DNA of 64,000 nt. Source: JAZDFP01 sp043801445 (lineage in GTDB: Bacteria; Planctomycetota; MHYJ01; JACQXL01). Within the stretch, counting starts at the first letter, position 1. Each line of letters starts with the position of its first letter. Under the pieces are notes generated by a model, which was not told the DNA's origin, searched no databases, and saw only the letters and a program-made list of their open reading frames with translations. Shown here piece by piece: positions 1 through 9,822 of this stretch. Both the position numbers and the translations under genes were made by a program. The stretch covers positions 1 through 64,000 of the forward strand of contig JAZDMB010000057.1 in NCBI GenBank assembly GCA_043801445.1, in the 5' to 3' direction.

Positions 1-3000
1 AGTAAATGACATATTAGTTCCATAGCTCGTTCCGTACGTACTGTCTCCGACCACCCTGAAGTTATAAGACATATTTGAAGATAATGCGCTTAGATTGTAA
101 TAAACACTGACACCAGTCGCGCCACTGCCTATTGACTGATAGGTTGTGGTTATCGTATAAGAAGTAGTCATTCCCCACTGGAAATATGCCTTAGCATCAG
201 AGCCATTCGGATTGACCATACCGTTTAATGTAGCAGAATTAGCAGTTATACTCGTAGCCGCATCAGTGGTAACTGTAGGTGCTGAACCCGAGCTGGTATA
301 GAATGTCTGGTTTGTTCCATAGGTTGTGCCTGAGGCGTTAGTTGCTACCACCCTGAAGTTATATGTATTATTTTGGGTAAGACTTGATATATTCTCGGTA
401 ACAAAGACATTGACTGTGCCACTGCCAACAGACTGAGAAGTTGTGGTAACTGTGTATGAAGTAGTCAGGCCGTAATTGAAATAGACATTAGTCGCAACCC
501 CGTTAGGATTGACCGAGCCCTGCAAGGTAGCTGAATTCATAGTAATGTTGGTTGCGAAATTAGTAGCCGCGGTCGGCGCTAACGGCGCTGATGTCTTAGC
601 TGATACGACATTAGACGTTCCTGAATTACCCGATGCGTTAGAGGCATAGACGCGGTAGTAGTATGTGGTATTCGCAGTAAGACCGGTATTTGTGTAAACT
701 GTAGTATTGACACCGACTGCGATTAGAAGTAGGAAATTAGAGCCGTCTGTAGAGCGTTCGATATTGAATGCGGTTTCATCATTAGAGTTATCCGTCCAGG
801 AGATTGCGATTGATGATGCGTTTACAGTAGTAGTAATCAGGTTACTCGGTGCGGTTGGGACACCACTGCTCACATAGGCTGTAACCTGGTTACTTAAGAT
901 ACCGCTGCTGGATGCCCGGATCATAGTGGTGCCTGATGCCAAAGCCGTCAGCGAACCGCTGCTATTAATAGAGGCAACCGCATTATTGGATGAAGTCCAG
1001 GTAAAAGTCGGGGTAGGGGTAATACTATTACCGGCATTATCATAAGCAATTGCAGTGAACTGGACCTGCTGAGTGCTTATCAGACTGACCGAAGGCGACG
1101 GATTAATCAAGATGGAAGCAATAGTAGAAACACCCTGTGAAATGAAGAAATTCTCTTCCTTGGTCTGGCCGGTGTATAGCGCCGATACAGTTCTGATATC
1201 AGAAGGCTGGTAACCGCTTTTGCTTGCCTGTAATTGCAAGTCGACACCGCAAGGAACGCCTATCAGCCGATAAATGCCATTAGTGTTGCTATACGATTCT
1301 AATTTCACAGAAGAATCGGACGTTATAGGGAGTTTGATATCTGTAAGCCGCAGGTTGAGTCCTACTATCTGCAGAAGGAAACCGGCCATTACCGGAATAG
1401 TCCGGTCAGACAGCACTATATCAAGGTCTACACGATATGCGCCTAAGGAATTAAATCTTGATTCCATGAAAAGGTCATTCAAGACAATGGCATTATTAGA
1501 TTGAGAAGACTTAAACTTACTACTTGATGGCGAGGTAATCCACCATTGATAAGAGGCGCCGGTATGCGGAGTAACAGAAAGGGCATCATCACTCAGGTCT
1601 AATGAATTCTTGGTATCGTATACAAAAGCGGCTGTCTCAGCGTTGCTGGAGCAGGTAACTTTAGCGCCGGGAATAGGTGTGCCGGCAACGGTATCTTTGA
1701 CCTGACCGCCGATAATAGCAACATCATTAAATAATGTTTGCAAAGTGATATCGATATTATCAGCCATAAAAGTGGTTTTATTAACAGCGGCCGCAGCCGA
1801 TGATAATTGATAGTTTGGCGCTACGGCATTGACAATGATTAAGGTATCTAATGTATTAGAAAGCACGATAATCCGCGAGAGGGTATAATTGCCGAGAGAA
1901 TCCGTAGTGGTAGATGAGCCGCCTCCGAATACCATCGCGCCGTGAATCGGAGTGCCGGTAATGCTGGTAACCGTCCCGTTGATAGTAGCCTGTTGTGAGA
2001 CACGATGAACAAAACAGAAAGAATGAACGGCTATAATCTTCGCCTGTTTTTCTTCAGTCTCGCTGTCATCAGGACCCACTAATCCCTGATAGGGACCTGA
2101 GCTATAATATTTACATTTCTTGTCTTGATTAGCAGCGTCTTTGACAATAACCCAGCTGCCACCAATAAATTCCATTAATTTTATATCGGCTGTAGAGAGG
2201 TCTTCAGCCCGGACGTCGTCAGGCAGAATAATATATGGCTTGGCTTCCTTTCCGAAAACAAAGGCAGCGGCTACCGAAGTGGAGAAATCAGCGCCGGCTA
2301 ATCCGATAAAACCGGCGGGAATAGGCGCCGGTAAATTATTCATAGAAAAATAGGGGGTTAATTCCACCTGGGTATCGCCGGTTAATGCGCCGGCCGGAAT
2401 AATAATATGGCAGCGCGGAATAGATTCACCGTTGTCATTGATATCCTGTGTGGTATTGATGTCGTTATCCATATCCTTAAAGGCAGTCTTGGTATTCTGG
2501 TTTCTGCGGTTGAGAATACCTTTTGCCTGGGGATTTGCATTCCCTGTATTAACTATCTGGGTCTGAACCGTATGCCCGTCTTTTTCTATGATAACATCAA
2601 CGTTTACATTAGCATCAATATCGCCAAGCTCATAAGAGCCGTCTGAATTGGTAGTGGTTTGTTTCTGTTTGGCAGAAGATTTGGTGACGCTCCGATGCTC
2701 CGATGCGGAGCGTCCCGTATCCGAAGGCATCGGGACGCTTCTGGTTCCGCCCCACTGTGCGGTAACCGTGGCGCCGCCCAGCGGCGCAATGCTATTTGCA
2801 GAACCCTGGGAGAAGACCAATCCGCTGATGGATTTTACACCAGATGAACCTGAGGAGGAACCACTTCCGCCGCTGGATGAACCGCTCAGGGCAGAACCGC
2901 CCAGCATAAGAAGCCCGGCAGCACAGCCGACAAAAACTAAAACAGATAAAGACAATATCAGATAAAGATGCCATCTTTTCAGGCATAAACCGAGGAGCCT

Positions 3001-3027
3001 TAGCTTGTCCGTATTTTTGTGATTCAT
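1..3027 (-). CDS. Large FN3-repeat surface lipoprotein, truncated by the window edge
   Basis: The frame stays open from the ATG at 3027 to the left edge, so at least 1009 codons are present and the C-terminus is missing. A GGAG-like site precedes the ATG. Residues 20-35 form a hydrophobic signal ending in FVGC, a plausible lipobox, followed by a Ser/Gly linker. Two carboxypeptidase-regulatory-like modules follow, then a Big_2-type Ig-like domain (about residues 632-719), a fibronectin type III domain (about 719-812), and copies of a roughly 95-residue module with the signature NSATLNGxVNPNG (from about 812). The protein is probably an envelope-anchored surface or adhesin-like protein. It is a paralogue of the gene at 60557-63505, which carries the same module. 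Residues near 97-115 are encoded by a GC-rich palindromic element. Domain calls are by eye; ligand and role are unknown. Confidence 0.8.
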   Translation of the reverse strand, partial: MNHKNTDKLRLLGLCLKRWHLYLILSLSVLVFVGCAAGLLMLGGSALSGSSSGGSGSSSGSSGVKSISGLVFSQGSANSIAPLGGATVTAQWGGTRSVPMPSDTGRSASEHRSVTKSSAKQKQTTTNSDGSYELGDIDANVNVDVIIEKDGHTVQTQIVNTGNANPQAKGILNRRNQNTKTAFKDMDNDINTTQDINDNGESIPRCHIIIPAGALTGDTQVELTPYFSMNNLPAPIPAGFIGLAGADFSTSVAAAFVFGKEAKPYIILPDDVRAEDLSTADIKLMEFIGGSWVIVKDAANQDKKCKYYSSGPYQGLVGPDDSETEEKQAKIIAVHSFCFVHRVSQQATINGTVTSITGTPIHGAMVFGGGSSTTTDSLGNYTLSRIIVLSNTLDTLIIVNAVAPNYQLSSAAAAVNKTTFMADNIDITLQTLFNDVAIIGGQVKDTVAGTPIPGAKVTCSSNAETAAFVYDTKNSLDLSDDALSVTPHTGASYQWWITSPSSSKFKSSQSNNAIVLNDLFMESRFNSLGAYRVDLDIVLSDRTIPVMAGFLLQIVGLNLRLTDIKLPITSDSSVKLESYSNTNGIYRLIGVPCGVDLQLQASKSGYQPSDIRTVSALYTGQTKEENFFISQGVSTIASILINPSPSVSLISTQQVQFTAIAYDNAGNSITPTPTFTWTSSNNAVASINSSGSLTALASGTTMIRASSSGILSNQVTAYVSSGVPTAPSNLITTTVNASSIAISWTDNSNDETAFNIERSTDGSNFLLLIAVGVNTTVYTNTGLTANTTYYYRVYASNASGNSGTSNVVSAKTSAPLAPTAATNFATNITMNSATLQGSVNPNGVATNVYFNYGLTTSYTVTTTSQSVGSGTVNVFVTENISSLTQNNTYNFRVVATNASGTTYGTNQTFYTSSGSAPTVTTDAATSITANSATLNGMVNPNGSDAKAYFQWGMTTSYTITTTYQSIGSGATGVSVYYNLSALSSNMSYNFRVVGDSTYGTSYGTNMSFT
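2686..2740. repeat. GC-rich palindromic element inside a lipoprotein gene
   Basis: GACGCTCCGATGC-type arms and GCATCGGGACGC-type arms surround GGAGCGTCCCG. The same words recur in the M42 peptidase gene (51821-51895) and, degenerately, in the porin leader (16944-16990). The insert keeps the host reading frame open. Confidence 0.6.
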
Positions 3028-3047
3028 ATTAAATCTCCTATTATTCA

Positions 3048-3087
3048 CCACAAAGGACACAAAGAATATAATCTGTGTAATTTGTGG
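3048..3087. repeat. CACAAAG inverted repeat, intergenic
   Basis: CCACAAAGGACACAAAG on the left pairs imperfectly with CTGTGTAATTTGTGG on the right. It lies between two minus-strand lipoprotein genes. It belongs to a family also seen at 4061-4126, 38219-38280, 50946-51019 and 57822-57893. Confidence 0.6.
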
Positions 3088-3096
3088 CTCATTATA

Positions 3097-3864
3097 TTAT
3101 TTACCGAGTTTTTCTTTAGTCATCTCGGCTAATTTTAATAAGAATTGTTCCTGAGCCAACGGCAGAACTGATTCCTTGACTTTATCTAAGTTGTCAGGAC
3201 AAAATTGCGGCGGCATTGCCAAAACAGCCATACTGGATGAACGTTCAAAATAACTCAATCCGCCTTCTACCTTAAACAGACATTCATAAGAATAGACCAG
3301 TGTAGCAAAATCAAGTGACGAAGCAATGTCAAAAAATGACACATCTGCGATAATTTCCACTCCATAATTAGTATCAGCTCCCCAGAGACTCGGAATACCC
3401 AATAGAAACCACATTGCGGTATTACCCAGGGCTGAATTGTTTGCCCCGGCACAATAAACCTTCGCCTTTTTGACGGTTATATTCATCAATAAAGAAGATT
3501 TTTTGTCTCTGGCTCCTTGTATCTGAGCCTTTTTGGAAGTGTTATCACCGGATAATTTCTCTATTTTCTTAAAAACCTGATTGGCTTGAAATGCCTCAAT
3601 CAATTTGTCGGAAAAGTTATTGGAGTTGATATCAATTAATCTTTCTTTTTTCTCGTCAATCTTTTGGCTGGAGAGTTCCTTTTCAATCGGAGCCAACGCA
3701 ACGGTATGGTCCAAAAGATTCATAGAACCGATTCGTTTGATGCTTTCTTTATTTGCCTTCAAATTATCGGTTAATTTGGGAGAGGAACTGCAGGAAATAA
3801 GAAAGAAAAGCAGCCAGAAAATAGTAAGCAGCCCGAATGGCCTGAGAACAAATGTTTTACTCAT
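3097..3864 (-). CDS. Hypothetical lipoprotein
   Basis: 255 residues from the ATG at 3864 (MSKTFVLRPFG). An N-terminal hydrophobic stretch ends in the lipobox LISC, so lipid-modified export is likely. The rest is a soluble domain with no motif I recognise; it contains a second hydrophobic patch (GNTAMWFLLGIPSLWG) around residue 150. An upstream in-frame TTG at 3915 would extend the protein by 17 residues. A good promoter (3904-3931) has its -10 box inside that extension, which supports the downstream start. The gene is monocistronic in appearance, with repeats on both sides. Function unknown. Confidence 0.7.
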   Translation of the reverse strand: MSKTFVLRPFGLLTIFWLLFFLISCSSSPKLTDNLKANKESIKRIGSMNLLDHTVALAPIEKELSSQKIDEKKERLIDINSNNFSDKLIEAFQANQVFKKIEKLSGDNTSKKAQIQGARDKKSSLLMNITVKKAKVYCAGANNSALGNTAMWFLLGIPSLWGADTNYGVEIIADVSFFDIASSLDFATLVYSYECLFKVEGGLSYFERSSSMAVLAMPPQFCPDNLDKVKESVLPLAQEQFLLKLAEMTKEKLGK

Positions 3865-3903
3865 ATTATTTAAGATAAAAGGTTTATTTATATTAATACT
3901 ATA

Positions 3904-3931
3904 AATATAGCACAATAAAATAAAAAGTCAA
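3904..3931 (-). promoter_or_regulatory. Sigma-70-type promoter
   Basis: TTGACT at 3931-3926 and TATATT at 3909-3904 on the minus strand are separated by 16 bases. This places transcription start just upstream of the lipoprotein ATG at 3864. Confidence 0.55.
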
Positions 3932-4043
3932 GTGGTTTTTTATAAAAAGAGTGAGAATCCTGACAATAAGATTAGATGCAATAAACTCTTTTCTATTCCA
4001 CCATTTAAAACGAAACCAGCTCCATAGAGAAACTATTTTAATG

Positions 4044-4148
4044 CCGTTAGAAGAAATTTAACCACAAAGCACACAAAGTTCACAGAGAATCTTTCTATTC
4101 TTTGTGTTCTTGGTGACCTTTGTGGTGAGAAATAGTTATTTCTAACGG
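4044..4148. repeat. Compound palindromic hairpin at the end of the kinase gene
   Basis: The outer arms are CCGTTAGAAGAAAT and ATTTCTAACGG; the inner arms are ACCACAAAG and CTTTGTGGT. The stop codon of the kinase gene (TAG, 4142-4144) lies inside the right outer arm, so the element reaches into the coding sequence. It could act as a transcript 3' hairpin, although no U-run follows. Confidence 0.6.
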
Positions 4149-6994
4149 GATAAAATAATGTCTCTAGCACAACGGAATCCGAGATAGTTAGTCCAGACTT
4201 GATTGGTAGTAGTACGGTTTTTGGGGTTAAGTACCAAACCACCTTTTCTAACAGTTAATCGGGCTTCCGTAGGTGAACTTATCCAACTGCCGCCGCGAAT
4301 CACATGACATTCACCGCTTAATGGTCCTTTGGGATTATCTGTTATACGAGATTGGTAATACAGCGGGTCATAATAATCAGCACACCATTCAGCAACATTA
4401 CCGGCAATGTCATAACATCCATACAAACTCTTGTCCTGTTGATAACTACCAACCGGAGTGGTTGCCCGAGCATCATCACCACTATTGGAGCTCTTATTAA
4501 TCCAGTTATTTCCCCAAGGATAAATCAGTTGTTTATTAGAGCGGGCGGCTTTTTCCCATTCGGCTTCGGTAATAAGTCTTTTTCGCGCCCAGGTTGCATA
4601 GCTTTTAGCATCCTTCAATGAAACCTGCACAATAGGATGTTGGAGTATGTTTGTTATTCCCTTACCATTACCTTTTGGATCCTTCCAGTAAGCCCCTTTT
4701 ACCTGACTAAGAATACCATCGTTATAGACCCAGCCGAAACCAGCCATTTCAGCTTCCGTTAAATATTTAGTCGCTTCTACAAACTTCTTAAACTGTTCAT
4801 TGGTTGTTTCAAATTTATCAACATAATAAGGTTCGATATTAACCATCATTGCCGGTTTTTCGTTAGCAGAACCATCATCATTACCTCTGATAAACTCTCC
4901 GGCCGGAATTAGAATCATTTCTGAAGCATCTTTAATATTTTTAATTCTTAAAAACGACTGGGTATTAACATCTCTTTCTTCGGTTAAAGGCACTATCTCA
5001 TAAAATTGCAGTAATGCCTTTTCCATTTCCGCTTTCAGCTGTTTTATCTCATAAAAATCGTCAGTATATTCCCTGGCTTTATCCAATAAAGAAAAAACCT
5101 GCTTGAAGTCATTAATCCGCGCTTGTTCTTTAGACTGAGCAATGGTATTTTTGTAATTTTCGCTGCGAACTCGTTCTATTTTATCATAAGTGCTTGATAA
5201 CTTATCTTTAATTTTTTGAATAGATTTATTAGTTTCATTATTTTTAATAAATCCTTTAAGTAATTCAACCCTTTGTTGAAGATTGTTTTCCTTGTCTGCA
5301 TCCGCAATAATTTCATCTACCGAATTACTTTCTGCCGAAATACAGGCATCTTCATATAGTTTTTTGGCAAGCGGCAGGCAATCGCTTTGAGGATAAAGCA
5401 CTCCAAAACTATTATAAAGACGTTTCATTTCTATTAAATAATTATTTTCTTGCGAGAAATTCCAAATACGCATCTGGAAATATGTAGCAGCCGGAGGAAT
5501 AATATCATCTTCAAACTCTATCAACTTATCAGTCTCACGACGGGCTGCGTTATAATCTTTGGATTGAACATTCTGAAGAATCAAATTAAACTTCTGATGG
5601 TCTTTGGTCTTGGGAAGGACAATAGATTTTAGAGTCTCTGACTTCATTGCCTCGCTCAAACAAATCCGCTCCCGTTTATCTATTTCGTTCTGGACAAGTT
5701 TTAATAATTGCACAGCCGGGTTATAATCTGCTTTCTTCTTTAGAATATCATCAAGAATTTTCTTACTCTCATCAAATCCATTATTCCGGTAAAGTTCTGA
5801 TGCTTTTTGATAGAGTTCTTTAAGACGCGGGTCTTCTTGAGCCAAAGTAGTTTGATTATCAATCAAAGGTGGTGAATGAATTTTGGATGTACCAATAGAC
5901 GATTTTTTACCTAAGGTGAGCCATAAAATTAAGGCGGTTGCAATAACCAGCGTTGATAAAACTGCACCGGTAACAATAATTTTTCTTTTCTTTATCTGCT
6001 GAACTCTAATAGCTGAACTTGACAGAAGCATTGTAGCATCAGCGCTTGAAACCCTGGACCCGTCAGCTTTAGCATGAATAAGCGGTTTGGATTTCTCAAA
6101 AGCGCCAAGGTCTTCTAATAGTTGAAGTGGATTAATATAACGGCTATTCGGGGCTTTTTGGATGCATTTCATTATAATTGCTTCCAACTCAACAGGAAAA
6201 CCAGCTACTTCATGAGAAATCATTAGCGCAGTATCATAGATATGATGCCGAATCATACTTACAGCACTTTCACCCTCAAAAGGTATTTTGCCTGTTGATA
6301 GTTCATAAAGAACAATACCAAGAGAATATATATCAGAACGAATGTCAGCCGGGTTCCCCATTCCCTGCTCAGGCGAAATATATTTAGGAGTACCTATAAC
6401 CGTTCCAACAAGGGTAGCCTCCTGGTCTTCGTGGACTAATTTAGCCAAGCCAAAATCCATCACCTTAATCTGAGTATCTTTAAGATTGAGAGTCGTTATA
6501 AATAAACTGGCTGATTTATCCTGTTGCGGAGATGGAGCAATAATTGACGAAGAAAAAGAAACCATTATGTTAGCAGGCTTAATATCGCGATGAACAATCT
6601 GGGCCGGTGAACTCCAGGCAGATTTTAATGCCTTAGCAACAGATACTGCAACATGAGTAATCTCTTCTACCGAAAACTTACGTTTTTTTGCTATTAATTT
6701 AGACAGAGGGGCACCCTGAACATATTCCATTATAAAATAATGAGAGCCCTGATGTTCTCCGGCGCTGTAGACTTGAATAATATGTTCCTCGGATAATTTA
6801 GCAAGGCATTCGGCTTCACGACGGAATCGGCGAACAAAATCAGGGTCAGCTGTGAGTTCTTTTTTGAGGAGTTTTATCGCGACCGGACGATTAAGCGAGA
6901 TTTGCTTGCCTACAAAGACGTCACCCCAAGCACCTTTACCTAATAGTTTTGCTCGGTCAAGTTCAAAATCACCGCCTATTTTTTCTGTTGACAT
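4142..6994 (-). CDS. Ser/Thr protein kinase fused to an FGE/SUMF1-like domain
   Basis: 950 residues. Residues about 10-280 form a Hanks-type kinase: glycine loop GKGAWGDV, VAIKLL lysine, HRDIKPAN catalytic loop, DFGLAK, GTPKYISPEQ and SDIYSLGIVLYEL. A single membrane segment lies at about 340-363. A helical, charged linker or TPR-like region covers about 375-690. The C-terminus (about 690-948) is a formylglycine-generating-enzyme/SUMF1-type domain, recognised by MILIPAGEF, YPWGN, GNVAEWCADYY, RGGSW and GFRCARD. The topology implies a cytoplasmic kinase and an extracytoplasmic sensor. In this architecture the SUMF1 domain is usually a ligand-binding module and not an active FGE. Such fusions are common in planctomycete-like genomes. 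The target is unknown. Confidence 0.9.
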   Translation of the reverse strand: MSTEKIGGDFELDRAKLLGKGAWGDVFVGKQISLNRPVAIKLLKKELTADPDFVRRFRREAECLAKLSEEHIIQVYSAGEHQGSHYFIMEYVQGAPLSKLIAKKRKFSVEEITHVAVSVAKALKSAWSSPAQIVHRDIKPANIMVSFSSSIIAPSPQQDKSASLFITTLNLKDTQIKVMDFGLAKLVHEDQEATLVGTVIGTPKYISPEQGMGNPADIRSDIYSLGIVLYELSTGKIPFEGESAVSMIRHHIYDTALMISHEVAGFPVELEAIIMKCIQKAPNSRYINPLQLLEDLGAFEKSKPLIHAKADGSRVSSADATMLLSSSAIRVQQIKKRKIIVTGAVLSTLVIATALILWLTLGKKSSIGTSKIHSPPLIDNQTTLAQEDPRLKELYQKASELYRNNGFDESKKILDDILKKKADYNPAVQLLKLVQNEIDKRERICLSEAMKSETLKSIVLPKTKDHQKFNLILQNVQSKDYNAARRETDKLIEFEDDIIPPAATYFQMRIWNFSQENNYLIEMKRLYNSFGVLYPQSDCLPLAKKLYEDACISAESNSVDEIIADADKENNLQQRVELLKGFIKNNETNKSIQKIKDKLSSTYDKIERVRSENYKNTIAQSKEQARINDFKQVFSLLDKAREYTDDFYEIKQLKAEMEKALLQFYEIVPLTEERDVNTQSFLRIKNIKDASEMILIPAGEFIRGNDDGSANEKPAMMVNIEPYYVDKFETTNEQFKKFVEATKYLTEAEMAGFGWVYNDGILSQVKGAYWKDPKGNGKGITNILQHPIVQVSLKDAKSYATWARKRLITEAEWEKAARSNKQLIYPWGNNWINKSSNSGDDARATTPVGSYQQDKSLYGCYDIAGNVAEWCADYYDPLYYQSRITDNPKGPLSGECHVIRGGSWISSPTEARLTVRKGGLVLNPKNRTTTNQVWTNYLGFRCARDIILSR

Positions 6995-7124
6995 ATTATT
7001 TTTCTTACGAACGTAATCGGACTAAACAGATTATACTCTCTCGAGTAAATTTAATAAACAATTTTATATAGAATTAAGCAAATAAAATAATCTTTTAATC
7101 CGTTAAATCTATTTAACTTGTTTA

Positions 7125-7202
7125 CCCCGTTAGAAAGTCCACTACAACTATCCTTAATATTCTAATCAGTATTACCATGGTCACAGCTCTTTCTAACGTG
7201 GG
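7125..7202. repeat. CGTTAGAAAG inverted repeat downstream of ispG
   Basis: CCCCGTTAGAAAG and CTTTCTAACGTGGG face each other across about 50 bases. The right arm abuts the ispG stop codon (7203-7205). Related arms occur at 4044-4148 and 37335-37411. Confidence 0.5.
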
Positions 7203-8321
7203 TTACTTGATTTCCCTTATTTCCTTTATTAATTCAGTGACAATTCGTGATTCGGGAACCTTACGAATTCTTTTACCATCCTTGAATAAAAATCCGAATC
7301 CCTTACCGCCGGCTATACAGATATCGCATCCAACTGCTTCGCCCGGTCCATTTACCACGCAACCCATAATACCTATTTTAATATTTTTATAACCACTATC
7401 AAGTTTTAGTGTCTTTCCCAAAATAGATTCCACTTTTTGGGTTATCCGAATAATATCTATCTCGCATCTGCCGCACGTTGGGCAGGAAATAATTTCGAAT
7501 CTCTGACTTCTTAATCCGAGAGATTGTAAAATTTTATAGCCTACTTTAATCTCTTCATGTGACGGACCGGTTAACGAAACACGAATAGTATCTCCGATAC
7601 CTTCTAGAAGTAAAGCGCCGATACCGATAGATGACTTAATCGTGGCATCATTAGTTGGTCCGCTGGCAGTTATACCAAGATGCAACGGATAATCGCACAG
7701 ATTGGAAACATAACGATACGCATTAACGGTAGAAATCACATCAGATGCCTTGAGAGAAATTATTATATCCTTAAAATTCAAGGATTCCAAATATTTGCTG
7801 TATTCTAATGCGGCATCGGCCATGGCTTGCCACATTGTTTTAGGAACTCTTTTGTTCGGTGCAATCTGATGCCTGAGAGACGACTTAAACCATCCGCTTA
7901 TAGATCCGGAATTCACACCAACTCTGATAGGAATATGAACTTTATGGGATGCTTTAACTATTTCCGAAATGGCATTCTTATCTGTAATGTTACCCGGATT
8001 TAAACGTATTGCATCTACCCCTTGTTTAATAGACTCCAATGCTAATTTGGGGTTAAAATGAATGTCTGCTTCTATAGGTATCGTAATTTTTCTTTTTATC
8101 AGGGAAATTACACTTGCCGCATTATGATGAGGAATTGCCAATCTGATAATTTCACAACCGAGGTTTTCCAGTTCCTTTATTTGTTTAACAGTTGCGGAAA
8201 TATCTGCGGGGTCAGTTTTAGTCATAGACTGAACTGAAATAGGAGCTCCGTCGCCGATTTTTACCTTCCCTACCCATATTCCCCTGGTTTTACGACGTTT
8301 TATAACAGACTGTTCCATCAT
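7203..8321 (-). CDS. ispG: 4-hydroxy-3-methylbut-2-en-1-yl diphosphate synthase
   Basis: 372 residues, the length of single-domain bacterial IspG (GcpE). The enzyme converts methylerythritol cyclodiphosphate to HMBPP in the MEP isoprenoid pathway, using a [4Fe-4S] cluster. The N-terminal part has the TIM-barrel signature (VGKVKIGDGAPISVQSMTKT). The cluster cysteines are in SCPTCGRCEIDI (about residue 280) and GIMGCVVNGPGEA (about 315). There are two adjacent possible ATG starts (8321 and 8318) and no strong Shine-Dalgarno. It stands alone, divergent from rpmF-plsX. Confidence 0.95.
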   Translation of the reverse strand: MMEQSVIKRRKTRGIWVGKVKIGDGAPISVQSMTKTDPADISATVKQIKELENLGCEIIRLAIPHHNAASVISLIKRKITIPIEADIHFNPKLALESIKQGVDAIRLNPGNITDKNAISEIVKASHKVHIPIRVGVNSGSISGWFKSSLRHQIAPNKRVPKTMWQAMADAALEYSKYLESLNFKDIIISLKASDVISTVNAYRYVSNLCDYPLHLGITASGPTNDATIKSSIGIGALLLEGIGDTIRVSLTGPSHEEIKVGYKILQSLGLRSQRFEIISCPTCGRCEIDIIRITQKVESILGKTLKLDSGYKNIKIGIMGCVVNGPGEAVGCDICIAGGKGFGFLFKDGKRIRKVPESRIVTELIKEIREIK

Positions 8322-8493
8322 GTTTATAATTAAACATAAGCAATGTTTATTGACAAGTTTTTGGGAAGATATATTGTATCCGAGTTGAGTTGGAAGTCAG
8401 AAGCTATCCAGCCAGACTTCGTCGGGATTGCTTACTGCTTTTTATTTTTGACTTCTCTTGCTGTGTTAGCATCAGTAAATTTCCAATAATATT

Positions 8494-8523
8494 TTGACAT
8501 AATTCATAATAATATAATAATAC
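8494..8523 (+). promoter_or_regulatory. Probable promoter of rpmF-plsX
   Basis: TTGACA at 8494-8499 is followed at about 17-18 bases by an AT-rich TAATAC-like -10. It lies about 75 bases upstream of rpmF in the divergent region with ispG. Confidence 0.45.
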
Positions 8524-8597
8524 TACTAAATATTTATAGTTCGATAAACTCACCTGGTACGGACTAAGCTAAGCCGAAGTATAGAAAGGAATAATAT

Positions 8598-8771
8598 ATG
8601 CCAAATCCGAAAAGAAAGCATTCCAAATCGCGTAAGGGGACGCGCCGGGCACATCTCAGTCTGGTAGCGCCTGGATTTTCAATCTGTCCGCGTTGTCATG
8701 CTGAAAAATTGCCCCATCGCATTTGTAGTAATTGCGGCTATTATAAAGGCAGCGCTGTTGTAAAACTGTAA
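8598..8771 (+). CDS. rpmF: 50S ribosomal protein L32
   Basis: 57 residues, the normal L32 size. It starts MPNPKRKHSKSRKG, has the basic N-terminal tail and keeps a zinc ribbon with CPRCH and CSNCG. AAAGGA lies 7 bases upstream of the ATG. plsX follows 19 bases downstream, the classic rpmF-plsX pairing that links ribosome and phospholipid synthesis. Confidence 0.95.
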   Translation: MPNPKRKHSKSRKGTRRAHLSLVAPGFSICPRCHAEKLPHRICSNCGYYKGSAVVKL

Positions 8772-8790
8772 TTAAAATAATTCAAATTAT

Positions 8791-9822
8791 ATGAGAATTG
8801 CTGTTGATGCAATGGGCGGCGATTTTGCGCCCGCAGAAATCGTTAAAGGTGCATTATTAGCCGCGGCTTTATTAACCGATGCTACCATTCTGTTAGTAGG
8901 TGATCAGGAAGCAATAAAAAAACATATCGGCAATAATATCCCTTCAAATATAGAGATTGTTCATGCATCGCAAACAATCGGTATGGAAGAATCTCCTGTA
9001 GAGGCAATACGTCAAAAACCGGATTCTTCTTTAGCCAAAGGTTTTTCTTGCGTTGCTGAAAAAAAAGCTGATGCTTTTGTATCAGCCGGCAATACCGGCG
9101 CGGCTGTAGCAGGCGCAACAATCTTCTGGGGATTTATACCGGGCGTCAAACGCGCCGGCATCTCTATACTTCTTCCTACTGAAAAAGGGGTTACTTATCT
9201 GATAGATGTCGGAGCTAATATTTATTGCCATCCGATTCATCTTCTTCAATACGGTATTATGGCCGCAGTTTATGCTAAATATATCAAAAAAATAGAAAAT
9301 CCAAGAGTCGGATTACTTAATATCGGGGAAGAAGATACTAAAGGCAATCTTCTTGTCCAGGAAACATGGGCGTTGATGAAAAAAGCACCGATAAATTTTG
9401 TCGGAAATATTGAAGGAAATAATATCTTCAAGGGTGATTGTGAAGTTATTGTCTGCGAAGGATTTGTCGGTAATGTTATTATTAAAGTTGCCGAAGGATG
9501 CGGTGAATTTGTTATCCGTAATCTTTTGGCATCTCTGATGAAAGCTAAAGACCAAATTCCCCAATTCGATTCCATTATGCAAATTTTAGATAAAATAAGG
9601 AAGAAATCTGATTATTCAGAATATGGCGGGGCAATGCTTTTAGGGGTAAACGGCATATGTATTATTTCGCATGGACGTTCTAATGCCAAAGCAATCAGCA
9701 ATGCCATTAAAGTTGCGGCTGAAGCAGTTAAAAACCAAATTAACGACAATATTGTAAAAGAACTTGATAAAACTAAATTGACCTGGTTAGATTTATTAAA
9801 GAGCTGGAAAACTCATAGGTAG
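8791..9822 (+). CDS. plsX: Phosphate acyltransferase PlsX
   Basis: 343 residues. PlsX makes acyl-phosphate from acyl-ACP at the membrane surface as the first step of phosphatidic acid synthesis. Typical motifs are visible: MRIAVDAMGGDFAP at the start, FVSAGNTGA, KGVTYLIDVGAN, LLNIGEE and GFVGNV. It lies directly behind rpmF. The usual fabH/fabD partners do not follow; the next gene on this strand is the MCE protein at 9940. A diverged hairpin (about 9850-9915) separates the two. Confidence 0.95.
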   Translation: MRIAVDAMGGDFAPAEIVKGALLAAALLTDATILLVGDQEAIKKHIGNNIPSNIEIVHASQTIGMEESPVEAIRQKPDSSLAKGFSCVAEKKADAFVSAGNTGAAVAGATIFWGFIPGVKRAGISILLPTEKGVTYLIDVGANIYCHPIHLLQYGIMAAVYAKYIKKIENPRVGLLNIGEEDTKGNLLVQETWALMKKAPINFVGNIEGNNIFKGDCEVIVCEGFVGNVIIKVAEGCGEFVIRNLLASLMKAKDQIPQFDSIMQILDKIRKKSDYSEYGGAMLLGVNGICIISHGRSNAKAISNAIKVAAEAVKNQINDNIVKELDKTKLTWLDLLKSWKTHR

